Source: Nematostella vectensis (taxonomy: Eukaryota > Cnidaria > Anthozoa > Actiniaria > Edwardsiidae). Taken from it: a stretch of DNA of 64,000 nucleotides. Position 1 is the stretch's first letter. Every line of letters starts with the position of its first letter. Location of the stretch: NCBI RefSeq assembly GCF_932526225.1, contig NC_064036.1:16388953-16452952 (forward strand), given 5' to 3'. A model generated the notes under the pieces. That model was given only the letters and a program-made list of their open reading frames with translations. It did not search any database and had not been told where the DNA came from. Below, piece after piece: positions 56,301-63,600 of this stretch. Made by a program: the position numbers and the translations under genes.

Positions 56301-57790
56301 TAAATAACAACACACGAGGCTAATATAGTAATGTAACTAGCTTTATTGAGAAAACAGTCAAGACACAACTTCAAATTATATTTTTATTTTCCTGAAGGAT
56401 CACAAGGGACTGATTCTAATCCTGGTCCGCCTGTGCGTAGATGAATAACAGAGACGTTGCTTCTCAGAGATGTGCACTTTTTACTAGAGATGTGCACCTC
56501 ACCAAATTTGGCGAGGGCATAGATTATTCATCACATAAACGGGGAAAAATAGTCTCATCACTGAAAAAAATACATAAGCAAGCTAAAATCAAGGTCCAAT
56601 ATGTGTACCTACCACATTCCTCTTCCAATATGGCGGACAAGACACTCGGTGCGCTATCGTCGCACTTCGATAAATAGATATTTATCTAGTAACTCTGGCC
56701 GTATTTCACGTCGATCTACTCCTCTAACCTTTCTCTAGCTTATGCAACAATCAGCTCCCGGATGTAGAGCGCATGCGCGAAAAAAAAACAGCTTTTCCGG
56801 TCCGCGGTAGTTTTCCAGCACGACTGATACGTGACCTCGGTGAGACACTAGAAATGATTGCGTTACGCGTTCCTCCTGAACTGGCTGAAGGCCGCGCTGT
56901 CTAATTACTCATGTTGTGGACCTAGGAGACATTTGCACGTGCAGACACATTTCGCAAGGGATTAACAGGGTTGCGCTCTATTAATTGTTATGCAGAAAAC
57001 TTATGTCAAGATTGCGTTACCAGTTTGCTACATAACAATAGAGAAATGCACGTGCAAATGTCTCCCAAGTCCCAACATGAATGCTTAATGCTTAAATGTT
57101 AGACCCTATTAAAGCTTGCGCTTATTTCTAGGGGGCGCCAAGGTATTATAGGGTTAAGAATACTTTTTTCTCGATATTGTATTACGGGATAGGGACAGAA
57201 CTTGGTGAGTAATAAAACGAGGAAGCACGGAATTGCTTATTTGTCGATTTTTAAGCGAGACATTGAATTTTAAAAAGGATTCGAAATCTAAATTATAATT
57301 GTACGAATTCGCTCTTCGGTCATGTCTAATCGAAATAATCAATACCCCTGTCATTTACGTACATATAAAGACACGACCACTTAGCTTTCATGGTCTGAAG
57401 ACAACAAAGGCGTATCTGCTTTCTCTAAAACAAAATGAAAGATAACGCTTTTATAGATTTTATAGTAAGTAAATTGAAAAAAAAATGCTATAAAGAATCA
57501 CTAACGAGCCTGCTTAATATTCGTTTCCTTCCCGTCAGGCGGCTATCGTGAAAAGCGAAGATCCCGAAAAGCTGGAGGAGATGGTGGTGAACTCTTTCTA
57601 CGGTCAGCGGTATCTACTATTAACAGGTCCCTATCTCGAGTCTGTTCGTGCGATCACTAACGTGGACGTGTTCTTATTGGACAAGAAAGACCTATATGAG
57701 GTGCTGAAGTTCGACCAAGTCACCAAACAGCGAGTCCAACAGGCTGTAGCAGATATTAATGCGTCCATGCAACTCGTGCCTGCCAACTAG
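13898..57790 (+). CDS. CNGK: CNGK: four-repeat K+-selective cyclic nucleotide-gated channel (45 exons)
   Basis: Plasma-membrane K+ channel made of four linked CNG-type subunits in one polypeptide, as in sea urchin sperm tetraKCNG and zebrafish sperm CNGK. I assigned each exon by a GT-AG boundary plus frame continuity; total 6141 nt, 2046 residues plus stop. Repeat 1: residues 1-522, exons 1-11. Repeat 2: 523-972, exons 12-20. Linker: 973-1076, exons 21-22. Repeat 3: 1077-1552, exons 23-35. Repeat 4: 1553-2046, exons 36-45. Filters are TGFGD, TGYGD, VGYGD and TGYGD, so K+ selectivity is expected rather than the non-selective pore of vertebrate CNG channels. Each repeat ends in a C-linker and CNBD. 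The gene occupies 44 kb from exon 1b (51 kb from 1a), mostly because of minisatellite-filled introns. Unit-by-unit exon positions are in the entries below. Family assignment is strong; gating by cGMP is inferred. Confidence 0.95.
14614..14759. mobile_element. Foldback element in intron 1
   Basis: Near-perfect inverted arms of about 63 bp start accaaaaactggaaatcga and its complement, around a short loop rich in gcagac. It would form a long hairpin in the transcript. Confidence 0.85.
15041..21333 (+). CDS. CNGK: CNGK repeat 1, exons 2-11: S5, pore, S6, C-linker, CNBD 1
   Basis: Exons: 2, 15041-15217 (S5, ending in the turret); 3, 15517-15598 (pore helix ATASSTG); 4, 16840-17017 (FGDIHA, S6); 5, 17365-17424; 6, 17524-17628 (C-linker, YYEYLW); 7, 18618-18764; 8, 19263-19319 (LFGE); 9, 19728-19842; 10, 20159-20274; 11, 21302-21333. 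The intron between exons 3 and 4 splits the filter between Gly and Phe (TG/FGD). The phosphate-binding cassette keeps FGE at the end of exon 8 and the LRTT arginine in exon 9, so nucleotide binding is possible. Exons 10-11 form the helix after the CNBD and a short link to repeat 2. Introns 2, 6-9 and 11 show no recognised element apart from a poly-C run at 19142-19160. Confidence 0.93.
16065..16160 (+). repeat. G-rich tandem repeat, about 3 copies
   Basis: The unit is about 38 bp containing tttttgggggtgaggggtgg. It lies in intron 3. The rest of that intron shows no recognised element. Confidence 0.8.
20383..20993. mobile_element. MITE with subterminal repeats in intron 10
   Basis: Ends are cagggcttctggaattac and its complement. 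The flanks carry ttgata on both sides (20377-20382, 20994-20999). The interior repeats variants of gcgcgtaattt many times, a typical transposase-binding arrangement. No ORF. Confidence 0.8.
21768..33675 (+). CDS. CNGK: CNGK repeat 2, exons 12-20: S1-S6, C-linker, CNBD 2
   Basis: Exons: 12, 21768-22027 (S1-S3 start, VHLGALVLTF to LRFNLA); 13, 23976-24136 (S3-S4, FLKLNRFFKIGR); 14, 24989-25131 (S5); 15, 25986-26228 (pore AAMSSTGYGDIHA, S6); 16, 26403-26519; 17, 26753-26852 (C-linker); 18, 32250-32328; 19, 32905-33029 (GSFFGE); 20, 33554-33675 (IYGESRFATVQA). S4 alternates Lys and Arg. The filter is the full K+ signature TGYGD. The cassette keeps FGE and the arginine, with Gln where the usual RA ending has Arg. 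The introns after exons 12, 17 and 20 are inflated by tandem arrays of 34, 25 and 83 bp. The introns at 25132-25985, 32329-32904 and 33030-33553 hold nothing I recognise. Confidence 0.93.
22060..23950 (+). repeat. 34-bp minisatellite filling intron 12
   Basis: About 55 units of a 34-bp motif containing gggatcactggtgtaaacat and gacatgagagggag, with many point variants. It starts about 35 bp after the exon 12 donor and ends about 25 bp before the exon 13 acceptor. Confidence 0.95.
24160..24780. mobile_element. Long foldback element in intron 13
   Basis: The outer ends aaggtatttgcctaggct and agcctaggtaaatacctt are inverted. Inside, about 240-bp arms pair imperfectly; for example gatgcactgccac near 24515 complements gtggcagtgcatc near 24420. 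No ORF. Confidence 0.75.
26853..31910 (+). repeat. 25-bp minisatellite starting at the exon 17 splice donor
   Basis: About 200 units over 5 kb. The typical unit is gtgtgtgataggggctatga plus agcag or aggag. The first unit begins at the first intron base: exon 17 ends AAGCAG, the intron opens gtgtgtgat, and 25 bp later the string aagcaggtgtgtgat recurs. Longer variants carry an extra gagcag or gaagcaga block. Blocks around 27881-28320 recur 1,856 bp later. Confidence 0.97.
33880..34860 (+). repeat. 83-bp tandem repeat in intron 20
   Basis: About six good 83-bp units (33984-34510) contain ggttgtccacctaatggttg, tatagacgtcctctaaacag and atgtccattaatggg. They decay on both sides into shorter gttgtcc/tgtcc-attata motifs reaching the LTR element at 34864. 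Confidence 0.93.
34864..35016 (-). repeat. 3' LTR, internally deleted (153 bp)
   Basis: It matches the outer parts of the right LTR but lacks about 219 bp from its middle, from just after ttctcagat to just before ctaggctgtac. Confidence 0.9.
35151..36873 (-). pseudogene. gag-integrase fusion ORF of the LTR element, frameshifted
   Basis: The first open frame (36873-35734) starts with about 110 residues of gag-like sequence (WKKFRLAWDNY, FERFRFNQRGQ). It then passes directly into the tail of pol: the integrase H2C2 finger (H217, H220, C250, C253) and the start of the core with its first Asp (D281). Near residue 319 the frame slips, and the rest of the core continues in another frame across 35930-35740. 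The C-terminal part is open again at 35714-35151 (LLNWRNTP, then a basic tail). Two breaks make the integrase non-functional. The direct gag-to-integrase join marks an old internal deletion. Confidence 0.85.
36938..37309 (-). repeat. 5' LTR, full length (372 bp)
   Basis: Minus-strand LTR with tgaaacaagatgaagcgac at its inner edge in plus orientation and ctcgttaca at its outer edge. It contains attaaagaataaag, a possible polyadenylation region in plus orientation. Confidence 0.9.
37466..38286 (+). CDS. CNGK: CNGK linker between repeats 2 and 3, exons 21-22
   Basis: Exon 21 (37466-37663) encodes the end of CNBD 2 and a strongly basic stretch containing RKAIRRLSLEAS and IKAKKKNY. Exon 22 (38173-38286) encodes an acidic stretch (DSDDADGADDE) and then the pre-S1 segment of repeat 3. 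RRLS matches the consensus for phosphorylation by PKA or PKG, which would suit a cyclic-nucleotide pathway, but no more than the motif supports this. Confidence 0.9.
38676..46544 (+). CDS. CNGK: CNGK repeat 3, exons 23-35: S1-S6, C-linker, CNBD 3
   Basis: Exons: 23, 38676-38843 (S1-S2); 24, 39014-39097; 25, 40773-40849 (S3); 26, 41140-41198 (S4, FVRLNRCIHFYRL); 27, 41480-41535; 28, 41900-42042 (S5, HYVACGWFILACD); 29, 42977-43083 (pore ATCASVGYGDIRS); 30, 43233-43376 (S6); 31, 44148-44188; 32, 44650-44770 (C-linker); 33, 45149-45265; 34, 45566-45702 (SFFGENSVLFDSPRTASV); 35, 46373-46544 (C-helix, then a charged coiled-coil-like tail). CNBD 3 has the textbook cassette, FGE followed by RTASVRA, the best of the four. 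From memory of the family, repeat 3 is the one that matters for cGMP gating in the sea urchin channel. Introns 29 and 30 to 33 show only short trinucleotide runs or nothing recognisable. Confidence 0.93.
39098..40772 (+). other. Intron 24, no recognised gene
   Basis: It is 1.7 kb. The ends near 39151 (gtgtactgacattagtg) and near 40645 (complement of a similar string) are weakly inverted, so a degenerate DNA element is possible. Short open frames here resemble nothing I know. Confidence 0.4.
40988..41060 (+). repeat. ATT/ATC microsatellite
   Basis: Run of tat/tca trinucleotides in intron 25. Confidence 0.9.
41240..41405 (+). repeat. Dispersed repeat, GC-rich tail (copy 2)
   Basis: Related to 8960-9125. 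It shares acattaa-aaaatattgggg-type and ggcacgtgccc strings, and ends ctgctacggccctg. It lies in intron 26. Confidence 0.6.
42043..42935 (+). repeat. 35-bp minisatellite starting at the exon 28 donor, then (ATTC)n
   Basis: About 20 units of a 35-bp motif containing gtccacactgtgagtcagtg and agtgagtcaagcaca run from the first intron base to about 42760. An (ATTC)n block and diverged units follow. The units contain gtgagt and cagtaagt strings identical to strong splice donors; the real donor is itself cagtaagt. Confidence 0.95.
45770..46280 (+). repeat. GAT/GGT trinucleotide array in intron 34
   Basis: Long run of gatgatggt-type triplets. Open frames of 205-264 codons across it come from the 3-bp period and are not genes. 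Confidence 0.95.
46715..57790 (+). CDS. CNGK: CNGK repeat 4, exons 36-45: S1-S6, C-linker, CNBD 4, C-terminus
   Basis: Exons: 36, 46715-46924 (S1); 37, 47090-47161 (S2); 38, 47525-47781 (S3-S4, YLRLTHLLRILRL); 39, 48485-48621 (S5, HMFACGWYFMDC); 40, 48692-48805 (pore SVTTTGYGDIHA); 41, 49075-49202 (S6); 42, 49347-49429; 43, 49514-49604 (C-linker); 44, 54814-54954; 45, 57539-57790 (end of CNBD, stop TAG). The cassette in exon 45 reads FYGQ then GPYLESVRA. The Glu of FGE is Gln, and the nucleotide-contacting Arg of the RTA motif is missing. CNBD 4 is therefore probably unable to bind cyclic nucleotides. The protein ends about 30 residues after the C-helix begins, with no long tail. The introns at 47162-47524 and 48806-49074 hold nothing recognisable besides a decoy acceptor. 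Confidence 0.93.
47790..48270 (+). repeat. 37-bp minisatellite in intron 38
   Basis: About 12 diverged units containing tttgatacttcagctatgta and tatcttctttaccctgg, starting within about 10 bases of the donor. Confidence 0.92.
49021..49074 (+). promoter_or_regulatory. Duplicate splice acceptor before exon 41
   Basis: ttttgtag followed by tttacg at 49022-49035 is repeated as tctgtag followed by tttacg at 49068-49080, 45 bp apart. Both keep the frame. The downstream site aligns repeat 4 with the S6 of repeat 1 without a gap and is taken as correct. The upstream site would insert 15 residues. Confidence 0.6.
49670..54735 (+). repeat. 36-bp minisatellite filling intron 43, about 140 units
   Basis: The unit is ttgtctaacttgccccaccc plus taggacacaacacccc. 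It begins about 70 bp after the exon 43 donor and ends about 80 bp before the exon 44 acceptor. Because 36 is divisible by 3, several frames stay open on both strands (up to 801 codons). The plus-strand frame reads NLPHPRTQHPLS over and over. A 1,548-bp block (43 units) is present twice. Confidence 0.97.
55085..56899. mobile_element. 1.8-kb non-autonomous DNA transposon in intron 44
   Basis: Inverted ends of about 30 bp start cagtgcggtcttcagccag (left) and cagcgcggccttcagccag (right, complement). tctaa is repeated on both sides (55080-55084, 56900-56904). No transposase is recognised. A 78-codon frame at 56441-56677 matches nothing I know. It carries a second element inside. Confidence 0.8.
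56107..56435. mobile_element. Nested foldback element
   Basis: Arms of about 130 bp start cacaggcggaccaggatta and are almost fully complementary around a 70-bp loop. cgtagat flanks both ends (56100-56106, 56436-56442). It inserted into the 55085-56899 element after that element had landed. Confidence 0.85.
56910..57079. mobile_element. Small inverted-repeat element
   Basis: Ends containing gagacatttgcacgtgca and its complement, with catgttg/caacatg outermost, enclose about 100 bp. Confidence 0.65.
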
Positions 57791-57950
57791 CTTACTCGAG
57801 TCTTACACTATTCCAAATGAACTTTGCCTTGTTTTGATTAATTCTACCCCTCTGTCTGTTTAGCGTATCTTGCTTTTTGTTTTGTTGTGCAACCATTTAC
57901 CCCTATTATTTGATCGTTGTACCCATTGTTCTTGAACCCAGACCCCTGAA

Positions 57951-57956
57951 ATTAAA
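57951..57956 (+). promoter_or_regulatory. Possible CNGK polyadenylation signal (attaaa)
   Basis: A common variant of AATAAA, 161 bp after the stop codon and followed by a T-rich stretch. Confidence 0.4.
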
Positions 57957-59034
57957 CTTGTAATTTTTTTCGGATATCAAAAGTAAACTGAAGTAAACTG
58001 TCTTTTAAACGTCTGTGTAACGTTTAAACAGGGATGCATTAAAGGGTTTCGGTTAGAAAAGGACATTGTATAAAAAGTGGTTCTACCAGGTTGACTTCCA
58101 TTTGTTCCTTTGATCCCTTCAATGGCAGGGTTTCTGGAAAATATGTAAAGGCCACAAAAAACGTGCAAGTAACTGAACATTTTGTGCTTGTTATCACGAC
58201 GTAGTATTTTGCTTCTTTGGCGGGCTATCGGAAGAGACGCTGTGGTCTACTCAACGTTGGAAATTTGTGTTTTATGCTAATCTGCGATGTGTTTCCCACA
58301 ACAATGCACTACGATCTTTAGTTCGAAAACATGTGGTTCGTGATAGTCACGGTACAGTAAGTACGATTGTTTTATGGACTTCGTCAGAAATTTACCCAGG
58401 GGGGACGGATATTCAGGTTCAACTCTTAAAAAGTCTGAAAGAAACGTTTCAAAGTAGCCATTTTTTCTTGCTTGGCCACTTGGCTTGTTTTTTTTTTTTT
58501 TTTTTTCTCGGAGAGTCGCTTTGCCTTTAGCCAAGGATTTATGATTAACACATTGACCCCTCAACCGGCCCGTACCGGCTTTGGGAAGTACCCACAACCC
58601 AAAAAATTCATAAATGCTAAATAAACACAACAAGATAAAGATACATCAGTCTAAGAGGTAAATGGTCTTGAATATATGCATCCAAGGTGTTGGCAACTAT
58701 TATTTGTTACCAAATAATAGCACAGGTTATTTGACAAATTTCAAATCGAACAGGGAAAGTGTAGCAGAATCACCCCTCTGAATAAAACGCTCAAAATACC
58801 ACACAAGGAAGAGAGATCAGCAAACACAGTTCAAGACACAAATAGATACCTTTATTCTGATCCTCCATTTCCATGGCCTCAAAACACAATGTCCACTCCT
58901 TGAAGAGTAAAACCACTTGGATGCCTTTACAGATTGCAAAGCATTCTGGGAGATCCAGGGAAAAATTCACGAGGGTAGGGCCAGTCAACACTCCTCTCCC
59001 CAAAGTCAGATGGTTTTTTGTCTTTTCACCCCGA

Positions 59035-59185
59035 AGCCAAACAAATCAATTCCAGGTCATACAGACCCAGAATAGCAGTGTAAACAATTTTGGAATCTTG
59101 GTTTCAGAAAAGACAGCATTTAGGAGAGCTGTGGTGATTTATTAGAAAATTATTTTCTCATCCAGGCAAAGCCAAACAAGAACAA
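59035..59185 (+). repeat. Dispersed repeat, copy 2
   Basis: Matches 10025-10190 on the same strand (see that entry). Confidence 0.65.
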
Positions 59186-59964
59186 ATCATCATGAATCCA
59201 CTACTGATTGCAAATATCCATAAGCAAAGCACTCATTTTTGATGAAAAAATACAAGCAACCATCAACTTGTGCTCGCTTCAGCTCAACGACGAGGGATTA
59301 AAAGTGGGGACAGCAAAGCACTGTTGGAAGCTTGGATATCGCTGACTAGGTGCAGCTGTGTTTGGCTTTGGCGGGCTGTATCAAACTCAGAATAGGCTAA
59401 AAAATAGCCAGGAGTCAATGGGTTAAATAAGCTTGGTTGGATATTGTGTTCTGGAGAAGTATTTCGAAATTGTTATTAAACGCGAATAACATTGGTATTG
59501 ATACAAAATTTATTTTTCGTTATTGAAGGGGTAACATTAGCGTTCACATCTGAACAATGGATGCTTCAAACCCTTCAAATATGCAAGACATTTCAACCTG
59601 TAGTACTCTTGGAAAAATTGTAATGACAACCATTACCCTGCATAATAGTTTAAGTAACCACAGAGAACAATTAAAATTTCCTCGAGAGTCTTTAGTATTA
59701 AGATAGGGGTTGATCCACAACCTGGAATATCGCTTGTGTCGAGCTTGCCACGAATATTTATATAGCTCTATTTATTTTTTAAAAGAAGTCAAGAAACGAT
59801 CTCACATTTCAGCAGAGAATTTCGCTATCCATTGTGAAAACTCGATCACGTTTCATTTTAGAATAAAAATTATCGTTCTGTTGGCATTACGAATGCAGAT
59901 GAACACCTCAGATAATAGGCTGACAAATGGGGTCGATGTTTCACTTCAAGTGAGACAGTGACCA

Positions 59965-60085
59965 GAACAAACATGTCCATAGCAGGGGGAGGGGCGTGGG
60001 GAACGTGCCCCCAAATATATTTAAAAGTATAGGGAAATGCCGGTAAGTGCCCCACCCCACCATTTTTTCAAGGCCTGATACAGCT
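59965..60085 (+). repeat. Fragment related to the GC-rich dispersed repeat
   Basis: It shares acgtgcccccaaatat-like and agtgccccaccccaccat strings with 8960-9125 and 41240-41405. The match is weak. Confidence 0.4.
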
Positions 60086-60168
60086 CTGACAAAGAAACAA
60101 CATAAGTGGTACACAATAAAGATGAATTGATGCAATAGTAGATGTCGACATAAATCCGTAAGCGACAA

Positions 60169-60415
60169 TTAAAGCCGCATTGTCACCAGTTTACTTCCGG
60201 TCGATTACGTAACAATCTCCGATGATTTTTAACGGAAAACGCGAAAAATATTTCAAAATATTGAAAGCAGTGTGTTTATTGGAATTTTTTTTGAGAATGT
60301 GATTGATAATTTACAGCGGATGGCCTGTGTAATATCTCGGATTTTAATAGATTCTTTTAACGGTTGAGGTTTCCGTCGGACCTCCGGAAATGAACTGGTG
60401 ACAATGCGGCTTTAA
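60169..60415. mobile_element. TTAA-type MITE, copy 3
   Basis: TTAA at 60169-60172 and 60412-60415, with the same ends and interior as 9316-9567. It lies 57 bp beyond the ARHGAP39 stop codon, so it probably sits in that gene's 3' UTR. Confidence 0.85.
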
Positions 60416-60471
60416 TCGGTTACCAGATGGGATCGAGACACCACCACAGCGAAATATGTGAATTTGGCGCC

Positions 60472-60666
60472 CTAATGAACACCCTCCATGTAACTTGTGT
60501 CTAGATTCCATAATAAAGTCCGTACAAAAGTCATTTCTCGTCGAGTATTTTCCCACACCTCTTGAAGATTATCTGAAGGATTTCGCAGGCAGTTGGGTGC
60601 CCAGACCATTGCGAGATTATTAACGTCCATTTTGGTTAGGGAACTGACCTCCATCAGCGAGAATAT
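60472..60666 (-). CDS. ARHGAP39: ARHGAP39 last exon
   Basis: 195 nt including stop, after ttacag. It encodes IFSLMEVSSLTKMD through NTRREMTF to the C-terminal SYMEGVH. Confidence 0.93.
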   Translation of the reverse strand: MFSLMEVSSLTKMDVNNLAMVWAPNCLRNPSDNLQEVWENTRREMTFVRTLLWNLDTSYMEGVH

Positions 60667-63600
60667 CTGTAATTGGATCAGATAAAAGTAGGTTAGATGA
60701 TTCTTATGAAAAAAGCAAATGAAAGATGGCCAATTACGCAGCTATTTTACGCTCCCGCTCGCTTTTGAGCCGGAGCATAAAATCGGCTAATTCAAGCAAG
60801 TATCGAGAAATTCAATCAAATATCATATGAGACTTCATTCGTAGATTGTTATTTTGAAGTTTCCTTGAAAATAAACCGCTGTAATTTTCAATGATAAACA
60901 ATAACAGACAAAGTGGTGGTACAGTGATGGGGGGAGGGGGGGGGGGGAGTAGAGCTCACCTGAAGGAATCGTATCAGATAAGACAAAACAAGCCTGTTGA
61001 TTTCCGGTAATGAGAGAATGAGCGCGGTCGCAACAGTGGCATCGTCACAGTTCATGATACATTTCTCAGTGGAGAAGGTCAAGGTGACAAACAAAAGGAA
61101 AATTAGTGCTCTATTTTTACTGTAAAACCTTGGGGATGTGGGATGAAATCAAAAATCAAAGTTTATAAAAAAATAATGAATAAATAAATAAACAGATAAA
61201 ATGGAACTATATAACCCTACCCTTCCCTTACCTCCACACGCGTTCAATTAAAAGTGAGCAATGAGGTGTCGCGGTCAATACTCCTCAGACAATCAAACTT
61301 GGCAGGAACCAGACTACCAATCTAATAGTTAGCTAGTTAATTATGCTAGTTAGCTTGTTAACGTTAGTCAGTTTTATTCTAAGTTATCTAAGCAACGCAT
61401 TAGATAAGTAGTTAGTGCGAATGAGTGAGAGAGTGAGTAATACCACATCAGATTTGCTATGATTCCTATCTTCTATAAATAAATTCATTTATTAATATTA
61501 TCATTCATACCCTCTCCTCCATTAAGCTACATAGGCATTCATTACTGCAAAGGATATTAATACTCCGCGGGTATTAGCGGATCGTTGAGCTCCCGGAACC
61601 ATAGTTTGAGTAGCGAGGCGGGGACATGAGGGTCGGACACGTTGTCCGGTGGTTCGTACCGGTCCAGCCGTAGCTTCAATGCATTTACTTCGTCGATATC
61701 ACCGGGAACCCTGCGGATTTGCAAATATCCGACTATAGATACACCTATTTCAATAAGGGTTGTCAGTGCGAATGGCAATTGCCAAATGGCAGTTTTACGA
61801 TCGAAATGTGTGTTTATGGGTAGCAATTATTTGTAAAAATAAAGGCGATAAATAAACTCAAGCGATATCAGAATCATATGTTAATTATATCAAATGGATA
61901 GCCGTATGTTTTATTTATATTTATCTGAATTTGGAACGAATATTTTAGGATCCCTGGGTCCTTTCGGTCGTAGAACTGCCATTTGTCAATGGCCAATTGC
62001 CATTAGCACTAATAACGTTTTTGAAATAGCTGTATACAGTAATTAAGTGCAAAGACGCGCAAATCTCATTGATGAATAATTCTCAAACGAAAAGCACAGA
62101 GAACATGGAAAAATGTTGAATCATTACACTGCATAACAGCATTAATTTCCAACGGCCAATTCAAGAGAATATCTGCGATACATTTTATATTCCCAAAAGT
62201 ACACTAAGCAGACGAGTGATATTTTCTAGAGCCGGCTTTTTACTAGCAAGGGAAACGTGGAGGTCATTCTCTTCCTTCTCCTTCTTCACTTCTTAACATC
62301 GCAGGTGAAAATAGGGCTTCAGTAGGAAATGCTGCGATGCCATAGATATCTACCCGTACCTGAAAATACCCTCTGTTCTTGCGCCATCGTGATGCAGCAC
62401 GGCCTCGGCGAGCGTCGTGAGAATCCAGGGAAGTTTGAGAGAGGGAAAGTCGGATTCTTGTCTTTGCATTATGTCCTCCAACGTCGCACCGAACATTGAC
62501 GGGTGAAACACGTGATACTAAACAATAAAGAGAGTCAGCGGTTGCATCAAGCACTGTGGCTCAGAATACGTAGTGAACCAAAAAAAAAAACAAGGGATAA
62601 TTCACGGTGAGGGGGTCAGCGGTTGAATGAATGATTCTAGAAAATGCCCATGTCTGAAAAAGCCAATTCAGAGTTTAAGGAAAGACGCGGGGAGACTTGG
62701 TTAAATCGAGCGAATCGGACCAAATAAGCGATTTTGCTTGAGTTTGTCTGGCGGTCTTGGAGAAAAATTCTTCTACAAAGCCGTTTTAAAAGATACGGGA
62801 AAACCACATTTATGTGATGCACACTTATTGTTTTACCTTTCGACCGCGTTTTGTTATGAATACGGCCCGATACAAGTTTTTACGGATAGATTTACTTTGC
62901 TCAGTGAGCTTATTTGGTCGACTTCCGCTCGCAAAACACCGATGAGAACACGAAACAACAATTAACTTTGGTACCTCAGGTAAACAAAATGATTTTCGTC
63001 CACGAAATTCGAGTAATATTTTTGCTAAACATCTATGAACAATATTGATTTGAATTTTACGGCAAAAAATTGAAACGGCACTTGCAGTATTTGAGTGAAA
63101 ATGACTCAGGGTACTCAGAAAATCGCTCCGTAGAAATACCTTTTGCGCCATTCATCCCAATACTCTATACGAAGTGCAATAAAGTCCTCACTTGTGGCAA
63201 TGAATGATTTCACCATATCTTTTAAAGCTTTTTTTCTTCAAGACCGCAATACAAACTCTTTTGTGAAATCTTTTGGTCCGAAAAGCCCAGTCCCTCACGG
63301 CATTTCTTAAACTCTGAACTGGCTTATTGAAACGCGTGTAACGAAACACGGGTCAGAGGTTGCATGCGTGATTCTCGGAAACGTCCATGTCTGAGTCGAA
63401 ACAAGCGCAATATAGGCTGGTTCTCACGACAACGTAAGCGTAAGCGGAGACGGAAGCTTAAGAGTCGCGTGAGAAACGGCTCGACGTAAGCGCAAGGTTT
63501 TACGCGTGCTCAGTTCGTAGGCTAGTGCCCATACCTCCTCGGCGAGTTTGGTTAATTTATGCTTATGTTTCACTCATGCTTACGTCGATCCGGTTTTCAC

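Larger units (their letters stand above)
57791..60168. other. CNGK 3' UTR and convergent intergenic region
   Basis: CNGK 3' UTR follows the stop. No further exon is recognised up to the ARHGAP39 end. It contains a poly-T run (58488-58507), two dispersed repeat fragments and short frames without recognisable products. Confidence 0.5.

Noticed and set aside
58267-58633. ORFs of 87 and 118 codons on opposite strands
   Set aside because: They cross a poly-T run, overlap each other and show no recognisable domain or splice context.
61069-61563. GT-AG reading of the third ARHGAP39 intron (donor gtatta, acceptor after acag or atag)
   Set aside because: It would insert 15 or more unrelated hydrophobic residues into a highly conserved RhoGAP segment, whereas the AT-AC reading fits the family exactly.
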